A stretch of 39,210 bases of DNA from Tissierella pigra. Its GTDB lineage: Bacteria > Bacillota > Clostridia > Tissierellales > Tissierellaceae. The translations under genes and the position numbers were made by a program. Below are positions 8,714-17,732 of this stretch, one piece after another. Location of the stretch: assembly GCF_009695605.1 (NCBI RefSeq), contig NZ_VUNQ01000032.1, forward strand, positions 1 to 39,210, given 5' to 3'. Under the pieces are notes generated by a model. That model was not told the origin of the DNA and made no database searches. It saw nothing but the letters and a program-made list of their open reading frames with translations. Within the stretch, counting starts at the first letter, position 1; every line of letters starts with the position of its first letter.

Positions 8714-9774
8714 TATTTATCACTTCCTTCAATTTTCCTTACTAAATACTCCTTCATTTCTTCTTTTTTTAGACCATATTTTTTAGCTTCTAGTATAGAA
8801 ACAATATCTCTTATTTCATACTCTAAAAGATGAAAATATGCGAAGGGCAGAGTTATATCAAACTTTGCTTTTTTAAATGCACTTAAAAACCTATAATAAA
8901 TATATCTCTGAATTCTTCTTTCCATATATAAATCTACATCTTTTTCAGTATCAAATAAGAAACCATAGGAGGTAGATAAAACCATTTCTTCAAGTCCAGA
9001 TATATTTGAATAACACATTTTCCTTAAATTCTTATAATTTAATTCATATCCGTAAGGTAATGTGTAGTTTATTAATTCTTCTGGGATTAAATTATAAAAT
9101 TTAAGTCCCCTATATATCCATTCAATATTTAATAGATCTTCATTTCTTCCAAGAATTTCTTCAAAAATCAATCTATCTTCTTTATTTAAGTTCTTAGAGC
9201 TATTACGTAAAAGATTAAAATATAGCCTATCTAAATTCATTTCCATATAAAAGATAATCTTTTGAGGATCTTCCTTTTTATATGGACTTAAAGAATTATA
9301 ATAGATAGTCCCCTTCAGGTTTTCCACTAATTCCTCTAAGTTAGAGGCATTCTTCAATTCACTGGGATCAAAACTATAATCCTTTTCACTTAAAAGGCTT
9401 AAATGATTAATTTTCGTCTTTATCTTACCTTCATCTCTACCAAATGCCCTTAAATATAGTTTTAAATCCTCAATTTCATATCTAAGAATCAGGGCCTTAA
9501 ATAAATCCCTATATCCACCAGTAAAATATTTTATTATCCTTTCAAACTCATGGATTAGATTTCTTTCAAGCTCTATTTCTATTTGTTTAATATCCTCTAA
9601 ATCCTCTATATCTTTTAAAGCTTCTTTATAACTAGTATTCTCCTTTAGATATAAAACTTGTTCTTCTATGGTTTCCTTTTCCATTAAACTAATATAATCT
9701 TCTTTATCCAATAATTTAGCCTTTAGAACTCTAATTTTAGTGTTTATGGCTGCAAAAACTCTTTCACTCCCCAT
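8713..9774 (-). CDS. ntpC: V/A-type ATPase subunit C (rotor-ring adaptor)
   Basis: Subunit C (the d-subunit homologue) links the rotor shaft to the membrane ring. The start chosen is ATG at 9774 (MGSERVFAAINTKIRVLKAKLL), preceded by GAGGG. The open frame extends 17 codons further upstream, into the end of the preceding gene. The resulting 353-residue protein is helical throughout, with three repeated approximately 110-residue segments typical of the family. It ends by one-base overlap with subunit I. Its place near the front of the operon, before I and K, differs from the common I-K-E-C order. Confidence 0.88.
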   Translation of the reverse strand: MGSERVFAAINTKIRVLKAKLLDKEDYISLMEKETIEEQVLYLKENTSYKEALKDIEDLEDIKQIEIELERNLIHEFERIIKYFTGGYRDLFKALILRYEIEDLKLYLRAFGRDEGKIKTKINHLSLLSEKDYSFDPSELKNASNLEELVENLKGTIYYNSLSPYKKEDPQKIIFYMEMNLDRLYFNLLRNSSKNLNKEDRLIFEEILGRNEDLLNIEWIYRGLKFYNLIPEELINYTLPYGYELNYKNLRKMCYSNISGLEEMVLSTSYGFLFDTEKDVDLYMERRIQRYIYYRFLSAFKKAKFDITLPFAYFHLLEYEIRDIVSILEAKKYGLKKEEMKEYLVRKIEGSDK

Positions 9775-9784
9775 AAATATCCCT

Positions 9785-10102
9785 CTATTCTTCTGCCTTA
9801 AATAGATCAATCCATAAATCTTCAATTAATCTTTTCTTTTTTTCCTTATAGAAGTTTTCAATATCCTCTAAAATTTTGCTATCTTTAGATTCTAACCTTT
9901 TTATTTCTTCTTCACCATCTTTGATGATTTTTATATATATCTCCTCCCCCTCTTTCTTTCCTTCTTCCATAAATCTCCTTTCTAATTCCTGGAGACTTTC
10001 TTTTAGCTGACTTTCTCTTTGATTTATAATTTCTTCGGTTCTTTGTTTCATACTTGTAGTATCTTTATCAATACTAATAACTTTTTTAACAATTTCATCC
10101 AT
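9785..10102 (-). CDS. V/A-type ATPase subunit H/G (peripheral stalk)
   Basis: The protein is about 105 residues and almost entirely charged helix. Residues 15-95 are rich in Glu, Lys and Gln with heptad spacing, as in the H/G subunit that pairs with E in the stator stalk. ATG at 10102 is preferred. The in-frame GTG at 10111 is itself part of the AGGAGTG ribosome site that serves this ATG. It is the first gene of the operon, 10 bases before subunit C. Confidence 0.8.
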   Translation of the reverse strand: MDEIVKKVISIDKDTTSMKQRTEEIINQRESQLKESLQELERRFMEEGKKEGEEIYIKIIKDGEEEIKRLESKDSKILEDIENFYKEKKKRLIEDLWIDLFKAEE

Positions 10103-10125
10103 ATAAATCACTCCTTGACTAACTC

Positions 10126-10153
10126 ATTATACTCCTATTATCTGTTATGTAAA
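10126..10153 (-). promoter_or_regulatory. Promoter of the V/A-ATPase operon
   Basis: On the minus strand a -35 TTTACA (10148-10153) and a -10 TATAAT (10126-10131) are spaced 16 bases apart, and the first ATG lies 24 bases further on. No operator or leader structure is evident downstream. Confidence 0.7.
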
Positions 10154-10301
10154 CCATGATAATACCTTCTTTATACTCGATAAATTAATATAAATAGGTT
10201 TTCTATAATAATTTTTATACTATCTTCTCTTTTCTTTATAAATCTAACTTATTCTTTCTTTTACTAGGTTTTTGTATTTATTACAAAAACTTAATAAATA
10301 T

Positions 10302-10346
10302 AAAAAAAGACTGTAGTATTTTTGAAAAATACTACAGTCTTTTTTT
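10302..10346. terminator. Terminator after iorB
   Basis: Arms at 308-323 and 325-340 (relative to 10000) form a long stem closed by a TTTGAAA loop, flanked by A and T runs. It starts a few bases after the iorB stop and ends iorAB transcription. The T-run on the other strand makes it potentially bidirectional. Confidence 0.85.
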
Positions 10347-10349
10347 ATA

Positions 10350-10916
10350 TTAGTTTATACCTCTCTCGAATGCCCTTAAATTCACATCATGGACTCTTTC
10401 TGGAAGGAATTTTTTTATTTTTTCTTTCCAATCAATATTTTCTAGTCCTAAAGCTTTAACTATTAATCCTAGCATTACTATATTTTGACACCTTGGTTCT
10501 CCAAGTTCTTCTGCTATATTTCTTGCATTTATTGATATTACATTGTCAATTTTATCTCTTAATTCTTCCATTATTCCTTCAGGATACTTCTCCATTCCTG
10601 CTAAAACTGGAAGTGGCCACATTTCTTCTTCATTTACTATAAGTGTGCCATCTTTCTTAAGTTGGGATACATATCTTGCCCCTTCTAATTTCTCAAAAGA
10701 AACTAATACATCTGCTTCTCCTTTATTTATAGTTGGTGAATATACTTTATCACCAAATCTAATCTGAGTAGTAACACTACCACCTCTTTGGGCCATTCCA
10801 TGGATTTCAGACATTTTTACATCATATCCTTCTTCCAATAATCCTTCTGATAATATTTTAGATACTAAAATTGTACCTTGACCACCTACACCTACTAAAA
10901 GTAAAGACTTAGTCAA
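10350..10916 (-). CDS. iorB: Indolepyruvate ferredoxin oxidoreductase beta subunit
   Basis: IorB works with IorA to oxidise aryl pyruvates (from Trp, Phe, Tyr) to acyl-CoA and CO2 while reducing ferredoxin. The protein has the gamma-type 2-oxoacid oxidoreductase fold, starting KSLLLVGVGGQGT with the glycine loop, then EIHGMAQRGGSV and FEKLEGAR. A TTG at 10916 is chosen as start: it lies one base after the iorA stop and is preceded by GAGGTGGAG. An upstream TTG at 10937 would add seven residues inside iorA. About 188 residues, normal length. Confidence 0.93.
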   Translation of the reverse strand: MTKSLLLVGVGGQGTILVSKILSEGLLEEGYDVKMSEIHGMAQRGGSVTTQIRFGDKVYSPTINKGEADVLVSFEKLEGARYVSQLKKDGTLIVNEEEMWPLPVLAGMEKYPEGIMEELRDKIDNVISINARNIAEELGEPRCQNIVMLGLIVKALGLENIDWKEKIKKFLPERVHDVNLRAFERGIN

Positions 10917-10917
10917 C

Positions 10918-12693
10918 TTACTCCACCTCTTTTCCAAAAGATTCTATAGCATTAAATGGACAGACTTGTAGACATACTGTACAACCATTACACATGGAAG
11001 TATCCATACTTACTACATTATCCTTCATGGATATTGCAGGACAACCTATTCTTAAACAAGTCTTACACTTTCTACATTTGTCTTGATTGACTTGACAATG
11101 TAATCCTGCTCTTCTTTTTTGTACATCTTTAATAAGTGCACAAGGCTGTTTTGTAATAATTACAAAAGGCTCTGTTGCTTCTAAGGCATCTTTTACTGCA
11201 TTAGTATTTTCATCCATTTTATATGGATCTACTACTCTTATATTTTCCTCTTTTACACCTATAGCTTTAACTAAGCCTTCTATATCAATCATTGGCGCTT
11301 CTACACCAGATATACTTTTACCAGTACCTGGGTTTTCTTGATGTCCTGTCATGGCTGTTATTCTATTATCTAGAATTACTACTACCATATTGCTCTTATT
11401 ATATACTGCATTAACTAATCCGGTCATACCAGAATGGAAGAACGTAGAATCTCCTACAAATCCAAATACTTTCTTACCTCTATCTGCCATCTGATTAACT
11501 TTGTCAAATCCAATACCTGCCGTAATTCCAGCACCCATACAAATAACAGTATCTCCCATACCTAATGGTGGCATAGCGCCTAGAGTATAGCAGCCTATAT
11601 CTGAGGTAACTACTACTTTATTTTTATGTTTAGATAAAGCATAGAATATTCCTCTATGTGGACATCCTGCACATAATGCTGGTGGTCTTGATGATACTTC
11701 TAAATCTAGGTTATATGTTTCTTCTACTTTTTCACCAAGAATTGCTTCTCTTATGATTTGTGGATTTATTTCTCCGCAAACTGAGAATATTTCTTTACCT
11801 ATACATTCTATTCCCATAGCTTTAATAAATTGTTCCATATATGGTTCATTTTCTTCTATTATATAAAGCTTGTCTACTCCATCGCTAAATTCTTTAAATA
11901 ATTTATCTGGCAATGGATAGCTAAAGCCTACTTTTAAGTATGATACTGTGTCTCCAAATACTTCCTTTGCATGAAGATAAGATGCACCTGATGTAATAAT
12001 TCCTATTTTTTTATCATTCCATTCAATTCTATTTAATGGACTATTATTTGAATACTCCCTAAGTCTTGGAAGCCTATCTGTTTCTATTTCTATATGTTTA
12101 GCTTTAGAATTTGCTGGAACCATTATATACTTTTTAGGGTCCTTTACATATTCTTTAATTCCCACTTCAGTTCTTTCTCCTAATTCAACTACACCTTTAC
12201 TATGGCAAACTCTAGTAGTTACCTTAAACAATACTGGGGTATCATAGGTTTCAGAGATTTCAAAAGCATGCTTTATAAAATCTTTACATTCCTGACTATC
12301 TGATGGTTCTACCATAGCCACTTTTGCATGAGGTGCAAACAGTCTATTGTCCTGTTCATTTTGTGAACTATGCATACCTGGCTCATCAGCAGTTATAACT
12401 ATAAGTCCTCCGTTTACTCCTTCATAAGCTATGGTGAACAATGGATCTGCTGCTACATTTAGTCCCACGTGCTTCATAGAAACTAAGGACCTAGCTCCTG
12501 CTATAGATGCACCTGCTCCAACTTCTAAAGCTACCTTCTCATTTGTAGACCACTCTGAATATATTTCCTCATATGTAGAAATATTTTCAAGTATTTCAGT
12601 ACTTGGTGTTCCAGGATAAGCTGCTGCAACTAAACATCCTGCCTCATAGGCTCCTCTTGCAATAGCTTCATTTCCTGTTAAAAGCTTTTTCAT
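10918..12693 (-). CDS. iorA: Indolepyruvate ferredoxin oxidoreductase alpha subunit
   Basis: IorA holds thiamine diphosphate and the iron-sulfur clusters of the aryl-pyruvate oxidoreductase. The 591-residue protein starts MKKLLTGNEAIARGAYEAGC, with AAYPGTPSTEI typical of the family. The TPP-binding block is around GDSTFFHSGMTGLVNA. The C-terminus carries two ferredoxin-type motifs: CRKCKTCLRIGCP and CNGCTVCLQVCP. The first motif has the altered spacing usual in IorA. iorB follows almost directly. This supports amino-acid fermentation as energy metabolism. Confidence 0.96.
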   Translation of the reverse strand: MKKLLTGNEAIARGAYEAGCLVAAAYPGTPSTEILENISTYEEIYSEWSTNEKVALEVGAGASIAGARSLVSMKHVGLNVAADPLFTIAYEGVNGGLIVITADEPGMHSSQNEQDNRLFAPHAKVAMVEPSDSQECKDFIKHAFEISETYDTPVLFKVTTRVCHSKGVVELGERTEVGIKEYVKDPKKYIMVPANSKAKHIEIETDRLPRLREYSNNSPLNRIEWNDKKIGIITSGASYLHAKEVFGDTVSYLKVGFSYPLPDKLFKEFSDGVDKLYIIEENEPYMEQFIKAMGIECIGKEIFSVCGEINPQIIREAILGEKVEETYNLDLEVSSRPPALCAGCPHRGIFYALSKHKNKVVVTSDIGCYTLGAMPPLGMGDTVICMGAGITAGIGFDKVNQMADRGKKVFGFVGDSTFFHSGMTGLVNAVYNKSNMVVVILDNRITAMTGHQENPGTGKSISGVEAPMIDIEGLVKAIGVKEENIRVVDPYKMDENTNAVKDALEATEPFVIITKQPCALIKDVQKRRAGLHCQVNQDKCRKCKTCLRIGCPAISMKDNVVSMDTSMCNGCTVCLQVCPFNAIESFGKEVE

Positions 12694-12726
12694 AGAATCC
12701 CTCCTACTTTTTATGGTGTTTATACT

Positions 12727-12755
12727 ATTATATCAAAAGTGTTCTAATTTGTAAT
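12727..12755 (-). promoter_or_regulatory. Likely iorAB promoter
   Basis: A consensus -10 TATAAT (12727-12732, minus strand) is preceded at 16-17 bases by TTACAA/ATTACA, a weak -35. An AGGAGGG ribosome site stands just before the iorA ATG. Confidence 0.5.
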
Positions 12756-12781
12756 AAAATTTGAAAATTTAAATTGAAAAT

Positions 12782-13690
12782 TTAACAGACCAATTTCTTA
12801 AGGGAAGATTTAAACTTTTCCACATCTATATCTACTGATATATCCATATTCTTGTCTGATTCTGGAATATTTCTATAATCTAAAAGTATAGATCCTAATG
12901 ACCCTTTATTATTGGTTTCTATTGATACATGAAACTTCTTCTTTTTAATTATTTCTGGCAAAATCATAGCAATAAAAGCCACTGCATCATGGATTTCAAT
13001 TGCATCTTCTCTCCATAAACACTCTCTCTTATGGATTGCAAGGAGAATATCTGCAAATAACCTACTATGGATATTATTACAAGATAAAAAATAATCTGTA
13101 TCTTCTAAGGTTAAAAATGCCCTTTTGGTTACATCTAATGCTACCATAGTTAAAGGTATGGAAGATTTAAATACTATATCTGCAGCATGAGGGTCTACAT
13201 ACATATTAAATTCAGCCCATGGTGTAATATTTCCTGTTCCTGTAGCTCCACCCATAAATGTTATGGCTTTTATTAGTTTTTTTATATCTGGATACTTTAG
13301 TAGAGTATTTGCAATGTTAGTCATAGGTCCTATAGCTAAGATTTCTAACTGTCCATTATGCTTTATAGCTTCATTGTATATAAAATCTACTGCATTTATA
13401 TTATAAAGTTCTCTTTCAGATTCCTGTAATACTACATGACCTAGTCCCTTTCTTTTATTGGGTAGTTTCCTCTCTCTGCCTATAGGCTGGTCAGCTCCTT
13501 TTATGACTGGTATATTCCATCCAATAGTATCCAATATATTTAAGGCATTTCTACTTGTGTTTTCTACACTGGCATTTCCAACTATAGTTGTTAACCCTAA
13601 TACATCAATATCCTCCACCTTATGAGCAAGTATTAAAGCCACTGCGTCATCTAATCCTGGATCGCAGTCTATAATAATTGGTCTTTTCAT
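12782..13690 (-). CDS. Nucleoside hydrolase (IUNH family)
   Basis: This enzyme cleaves the N-glycosidic bond of ribonucleosides to give base and ribose. The N-terminus has the signature DCDPGLDDA (Asp8, Asp10, Asp14, Asp15), which binds Ca2+ and ribose. GNASVENTSRNAL and the later NMYVDPHAADIV and HDAVAF blocks carry further active-site residues. The 302-residue length is typical. Which nucleosides are preferred cannot be read from sequence. It lies 18 bases after the DUF1622 gene and probably shares its promoter. Confidence 0.93.
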   Translation of the reverse strand: MKRPIIIDCDPGLDDAVALILAHKVEDIDVLGLTTIVGNASVENTSRNALNILDTIGWNIPVIKGADQPIGRERKLPNKRKGLGHVVLQESERELYNINAVDFIYNEAIKHNGQLEILAIGPMTNIANTLLKYPDIKKLIKAITFMGGATGTGNITPWAEFNMYVDPHAADIVFKSSIPLTMVALDVTKRAFLTLEDTDYFLSCNNIHSRLFADILLAIHKRECLWREDAIEIHDAVAFIAMILPEIIKKKKFHVSIETNNKGSLGSILLDYRNIPESDKNMDISVDIDVEKFKSSLKKLVC

Positions 13691-13708
13691 ATTATCCCCC
13701 CAGATAAC

Positions 13709-14062
13709 TTAAATAGATTTTTCTTCTGGTAATTCCATATTCTTTGTTCCGTTTTTCAATTCCCAATGCAGTACAAAGGTTAAAACTACCCTAAGTATTG
13801 CTACTGCTGCAAGTATAATAAATTCGTCTATTGTTCTTATGATTACTGTTTTTATAATTTCCGCCGCTAATTTAAATTCTAAACTAAGTGACATTGCTTT
13901 AGCAAAGTCAATGGCCACCTTATCATCCCTAAAATCAAACCCATTTTTTATAAACTGAAAAATTCCCCTTAAAGCTGCTATTGTAATAATTGCTACACCA
14001 ATAGCCTCTAGGGAGCCAGTAATATATGGTATTATAAGCTCTAAAAATTCCTCAATTATCAT
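13709..14062 (-). CDS. DUF1622 family membrane protein
   Basis: The 117-residue protein has hydrophobic segments at about residues 8-37 and 78-98 plus an amphipathic middle with LSLEFKLAAEIIKT, the recognisable DUF1622 core. Family function is not established. ATG at 14062 is preferred over an upstream frame start at 14122 because an AGAGGAGAG site precedes it and the promoter and dyad lie in the extra region. The nucleoside hydrolase follows in the same operon; the pairing does not by itself indicate function. Confidence 0.8.
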   Translation of the reverse strand: MIIEEFLELIIPYITGSLEAIGVAIITIAALRGIFQFIKNGFDFRDDKVAIDFAKAMSLSLEFKLAAEIIKTVIIRTIDEFIILAAVAILRVVLTFVLHWELKNGTKNMELPEEKSI

Positions 14063-14090
14063 AATTTCTCTCCTCTTTTGTATAATATCA

Positions 14091-14109
14091 GGGGATAATA
14101 CATTACCCC
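14091..14109. repeat. GGGG/CCCC dyad in the DUF1622 leader
   Basis: GGGGATAATA and ATTACCCC form an interrupted dyad between the promoter and the ribosome site of the DUF1622 operon. It could be an operator or a leader hairpin. Confidence 0.35.
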
Positions 14110-14130
14110 TATATTTTAACATAAATCAAT

Positions 14131-14159
14131 ATATTATGTTAGTATATAATTTATGCCAA
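14131..14159 (-). promoter_or_regulatory. Promoter of DUF1622-nucleoside hydrolase operon
   Basis: On the minus strand TTGGCA (14154-14159) and TAATAT (14131-14136) are separated by exactly 17 bases. Confidence 0.7.
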
Positions 14160-14169
14160 TCTACATACT

Positions 14170-14216
14170 AAAAATACCTTTAGTCCAAATTTAAATCATG
14201 GACTAAAGGTATTTTT
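14170..14216 (-). terminator. Terminator of the B12-regulated operon
   Basis: Arms of 17 bp (14170-14186 and 14200-14216) with a 13-nt loop and A/T-run flanks stand just after the lipoprotein stop codon. They end the seven-gene riboswitch operon and are potentially bidirectional. Confidence 0.85.
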
Positions 14217-14229
14217 TAATATTTATTGT

Positions 14230-14796
14230 CTATTTTCCTAAAACTGATTCTTTAATTGTCATACTATATTGTTCTTTAAAATAATCCTCTAATAACTTTA
14301 CCTCTTCATCTGTTTTTTCAGCAGCACTGTCCCATCTTCCAGATGACTTCATACCTTCAGTACTGTCATTATGATCTCCATCCTCAACCTTTACCAATTG
14401 CCCTTCCTCTAAATCGTAATAGTAATAAAATGCTGTTCCCATTGCTGAAACATAGTAGTATTTTTCCATAGTATTAGTTGCATAATCAAATTTATAATAA
14501 TCTACAGTCTCATTTCCTTCCAAATCAGTCTTTATAAATTCAACATAACCATCTTCGCCTTCTTTAATTGATATTTTTAATCCTGATTCATCAAAGGGTC
14601 CATTCTCCACATCAGTATATACTAAAAGTCCATCTTTTTCTTCAAATTTTGATACATCTTGGTTTTCATTTTGATTTTCATTTTCAACATTGTTTGTTTG
14701 TAAACTCTCTTCTACATTGTTGTTCTTCGGCGAACATCCACCTACTACTGCCATTGTTAACATAAGTACTAACAATAATGATACTATTTTTTTCAT
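14230..14796 (-). CDS. Lipoprotein of unknown function in the B12 operon
   Basis: The 188-residue protein has a lipoprotein signal peptide (hydrophobic residues 5-18, lipobox VVGGC, lipidated Cys21). An Asn/Glu-rich linker follows to about residue 55. The mature part is acidic and aromatic, with a striking Tyr cluster (AFYYYYDLEEG, about 127-137) and alternating charged and aromatic residues suggestive of beta structure. No enzyme motif or metal-ligand pattern is obvious, and the family is not recognised. It starts 18 bases after the ChlD-like gene with a good AAAGGAGAG site and is followed by the terminator, so it is the last gene under riboswitch control. Confidence 0.8.
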   Translation of the reverse strand: MKKIVSLLLVLMLTMAVVGGCSPKNNNVEESLQTNNVENENQNENQDVSKFEEKDGLLVYTDVENGPFDESGLKISIKEGEDGYVEFIKTDLEGNETVDYYKFDYATNTMEKYYYVSAMGTAFYYYYDLEEGQLVKVEDGDHNDSTEGMKSSGRWDSAAEKTDEEVKLLEDYFKEQYSMTIKESVLGK

Positions 14797-14814
14797 ATAA
14801 ACTCTCTCCTTTTA

Positions 14815-16662
14815 TTATTGATTTATATTCAGCAAGTTTTTTATACTTGTCTCAATATCACTTTTAGATATTTGATTAATCTTTATATATTCACTATCCA
14901 TCTTTTCAGCTAGTTCCTTTGCAAATCCATATTCTATATAATTTTTTTCTGTATCAATTACCATGGTTTTTATTCCTTCATTTCTGATTTTCATACCTAA
15001 ATTAAAAGCATCCTCCAGTGGATTTTCTGTCTCTAAGGAAACGTTTGCTTTCCCATCGGAAATTACCACCAAATATTGTAATGAATCTGGATTTTTTATT
15101 TTATCTGCTTTTAGAACTTGATAGGAAGTATAGAGTCCAGCAGCTAATGGTGTTTTTCCACCAGTAGGTAATTTTCTAAGATACTTTTCTGCTAAATCTA
15201 CACTTCTCGTAATATTTAATAATATCTCTGCCTTGTCCTTTCTAAATGCCACTATACCAATACTATCTCTTTTTTGATATGCGTCTCTTAACAATGAGAG
15301 TACTGCTCCTTTTACTGCCCCCATTCTTCTTTTGGCTCCCATGGAACCACTTGCATCTACTGCAAATAAAATGGTGGCTCCTGTATGTTTTTCTCTAACC
15401 TTCTCCCTTATATCTTGAGGCTTTATACATACAGCTAGTCCATTTTTATTTCTATTTTTTTGATTACAAGCAGCTATTCTAAAAGTAGCATCAAAGGCTA
15501 TATCTTTTACCTTTCCCCTTGGAATTTTACATCTTACATATCTTCCCTTGCTGCTATTTGCTTTTACTTTAGTTCGTTTTCCTGAACCTTGATTACTGGT
15601 CATTTTTCTAAAATCCATATTTATGGATATTTCATTATTATATGGAACTATATCTTCTATATTTTCCTTTATATCATCTTCTTTTGTATCTGTTTCTATA
15701 TCTTCCTTTGGTCTATCTAAATCATGACTATCTATAGACTCATAATCCCCATTACAAGCATTATCTTCCAGTGCATCTTTATCTAAAGGTTCCTCTAGTT
15801 CTTCAAATGTTATGGACTCTCTTATTCTATGAGGTAATACATAAGTTGCTGCAATTTTAATATCATTTTCAGTTATATACTCTCTTTGATTAAAGGCAGC
15901 AATAGCTTTGGCTGTTTCAATTAATATTATTTCCGCCCTATTTCCTGAACAGTTACCATTTTTACATAAATCTACTGCAAAATAATAATCCTCATCTTTT
16001 ATTTTTATATTTTTGATTATTGCTCTGCCTTTATCTATTAAACTCCCTATTTTTTCATTTTCTTCCTTCCATTTTAATAGAAACTCCGAAGGATTATTTT
16101 CATATTCAATATATCTTTTAATTATTTCTATACGATTATTTAAATCTATTTCTCCTTTAGCTTCCGCATATAGTCCAAACTTGTCCAATAGCTGGGGTCT
16201 TAAAATACCTTCTTCTGGATTCATAGAACCTATTAATATAAATCTGGATGGATGCCTATAAGATATACCTTCTCTCTCTACTATATTGGTGCCTGTAGAT
16301 AATACCTCTAAAAGTATATTTACTATATGTTCACTTAATAAATTTACTTCATCAACATATAAAATTTGATTATGTGCTTTATATAAAATTCCTTCTTCAA
16401 AGGTTTTCTCTCCATTTACTATGGCTTTTTTTATATCAATACTGCCTATAAGTCTATCATCAGTAATATTTAGAGGTAATTCCACTACATTCATGTAATC
16501 AATCACATTTGAGACTCCTCTTACTAATGTAGTTTTAGCAGTTCCCTTTTCTCCACTTATAAGAACTCCTCCTATATAGGGGTTAATCATATTTAATATT
16601 AGAGCCATTTTAATTTTTTCCTGTCCTAATACAGCTGAAAAAGGAAAACAATTATTAAACAT
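14815..16662 (-). CDS. chlD: ChlD-like chelatase subunit (AAA+ plus VWA)
   Basis: This is the medium subunit of a metal-chelatase motor. The N-terminal AAA+ domain has a Walker A at about residues 38-46 (GEKGTAKTT) and [10 protein letters not shown] as Walker B. An acidic linker covers about 290-345. The C-terminal von Willebrand A domain carries the MIDAS motif DASGSMG at 436-442, TGGKTPL near 500, and SDGKA. Unlike many ChlD proteins, its Walker A looks intact. With the ChlI-like neighbour and CobN it should form a three-part chelatase. The 615-residue length is normal. Confidence 0.9.
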   Translation of the reverse strand: MFNNCFPFSAVLGQEKIKMALILNMINPYIGGVLISGEKGTAKTTLVRGVSNVIDYMNVVELPLNITDDRLIGSIDIKKAIVNGEKTFEEGILYKAHNQILYVDEVNLLSEHIVNILLEVLSTGTNIVEREGISYRHPSRFILIGSMNPEEGILRPQLLDKFGLYAEAKGEIDLNNRIEIIKRYIEYENNPSEFLLKWKEENEKIGSLIDKGRAIIKNIKIKDEDYYFAVDLCKNGNCSGNRAEIILIETAKAIAAFNQREYITENDIKIAATYVLPHRIRESITFEELEEPLDKDALEDNACNGDYESIDSHDLDRPKEDIETDTKEDDIKENIEDIVPYNNEISINMDFRKMTSNQGSGKRTKVKANSSKGRYVRCKIPRGKVKDIAFDATFRIAACNQKNRNKNGLAVCIKPQDIREKVREKHTGATILFAVDASGSMGAKRRMGAVKGAVLSLLRDAYQKRDSIGIVAFRKDKAEILLNITRSVDLAEKYLRKLPTGGKTPLAAGLYTSYQVLKADKIKNPDSLQYLVVISDGKANVSLETENPLEDAFNLGMKIRNEGIKTMVIDTEKNYIEYGFAKELAEKMDSEYIKINQISKSDIETSIKNLLNINQ

Positions 16663-16687
16663 AGTTAAATCACAAACCTTTCTATAT

Positions 16688-17719
16688 TTACATTATTGTT
16701 CTTTCAATAAGTTCATTGATTTGTTGAAAATCAATGACTCCTTCTTCAAAAGGTTGTCTTCTCATTCTATGGGGGAGAGACAATTTAGCTGCTGCAATAA
16801 GGTCCTCTTTATTTACTTTTATTTCTCCCCTATAGGCAGCATGGGTTACTGCTGTTTTTATGAAAGTTATATCTGCCCTATGTCCATCTACACCAATTTT
16901 TATGGCTATTTCTGCTGCTAGTCTTAAACATTCTTCTGAATACTCTACTTTATCCAATAAGTCCTTTGCCTGTTCTATTCTTTCTGCTAAATTCTTCTGC
17001 TGATTCTCATACTCTTTTATAAACTTATGAGGGTTATCTTCAAAGCCTAACCTTCTCTTAATTACTTCAACTCTTGAATCCTGACATCTTTCACCATATA
17101 CATCTACAACTAATCCAAATCTATCTATTAATTGGGGACGCAAATCTCCCTCTTCTGGGTTCATAGTGCCTATTAAAACAAATTTTGATGGATGGGTATA
17201 AGATATTCCCTCTCTCTCAATCGAATTAACTCCCATGGCAGCAGCATCTAATAATACATCTACTACATGGTCATCTAAAAGATTCACTTCATCTACATAT
17301 AAAATATTTCTATTCGCTTCTGCCAATATTCCAGGTTCAAATTTCTTCTCTCCAGATTTTATTGCATATTCTATATCTAAAGTTCCAACTACTCTATCTT
17401 CTGTAGCACCTACAGGTAAATTAATTACTCGCATTTTTTCTTTTTTTATCTTTATATCTTCTTCAAGTATCTTTTTGCAGTTTTCACATAAAGAACTATA
17501 ATCCCTTGGATCACAAGAAAAAATACAATCTACAACCTGTTCCCTAACTGGAAGAATATCTATTAAAGCCCTTACTGCTGTAGATTTTGCTGTTCCTTTT
17601 TCTCCCCTTATTAAAACACCATTTAGCTTGGGGTTTATAATATTTAATATTAATGCTTTTTTCATATCTTCTTGCCCTACTATGGCGGTAAAAGGATATA
17701 TTAGTCTATGATTCTCCAT
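16688..17719 (-). CDS. chlI: ChlI-like chelatase AAA+ ATPase subunit
   Basis: This is the small motor subunit of magnesium/cobalt chelatases. Walker A is GEKGTAKST (residues 39-47) and Walker [14 protein letters not shown]. The insert [18 protein letters not shown] and the arginine-finger region [18 protein letters not shown] are conserved. Four cysteines at 65, 69, 78 and 81 form a compact C-x3-C-x8-C-x2-C group that may bind metal or be redox-active. The protein is 343 residues. It lies between cobN and chlD with short gaps. Here ChlI is made from its own gene rather than by frameshifting within a chlD-type gene. Confidence 0.92.
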   Translation of the reverse strand: MENHRLIYPFTAIVGQEDMKKALILNIINPKLNGVLIRGEKGTAKSTAVRALIDILPVREQVVDCIFSCDPRDYSSLCENCKKILEEDIKIKKEKMRVINLPVGATEDRVVGTLDIEYAIKSGEKKFEPGILAEANRNILYVDEVNLLDDHVVDVLLDAAAMGVNSIEREGISYTHPSKFVLIGTMNPEEGDLRPQLIDRFGLVVDVYGERCQDSRVEVIKRRLGFEDNPHKFIKEYENQQKNLAERIEQAKDLLDKVEYSEECLRLAAEIAIKIGVDGHRADITFIKTAVTHAAYRGEIKVNKEDLIAAAKLSLPHRMRRQPFEEGVIDFQQINELIERTIM

Positions 17720-17732
17720 ATTCTTACACTCC

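Noticed and set aside
10268-10290. Hairpin GTTTTTGTA/TACAAAAAC before the iorB terminator
   Set aside because: Short A/T stem with no position-specific role; it is likely by chance in this composition.
14815-17719. Programmed frameshift making ChlI from a chlD gene
   Set aside because: Both subunits have complete separate genes here, so no frameshift is needed.
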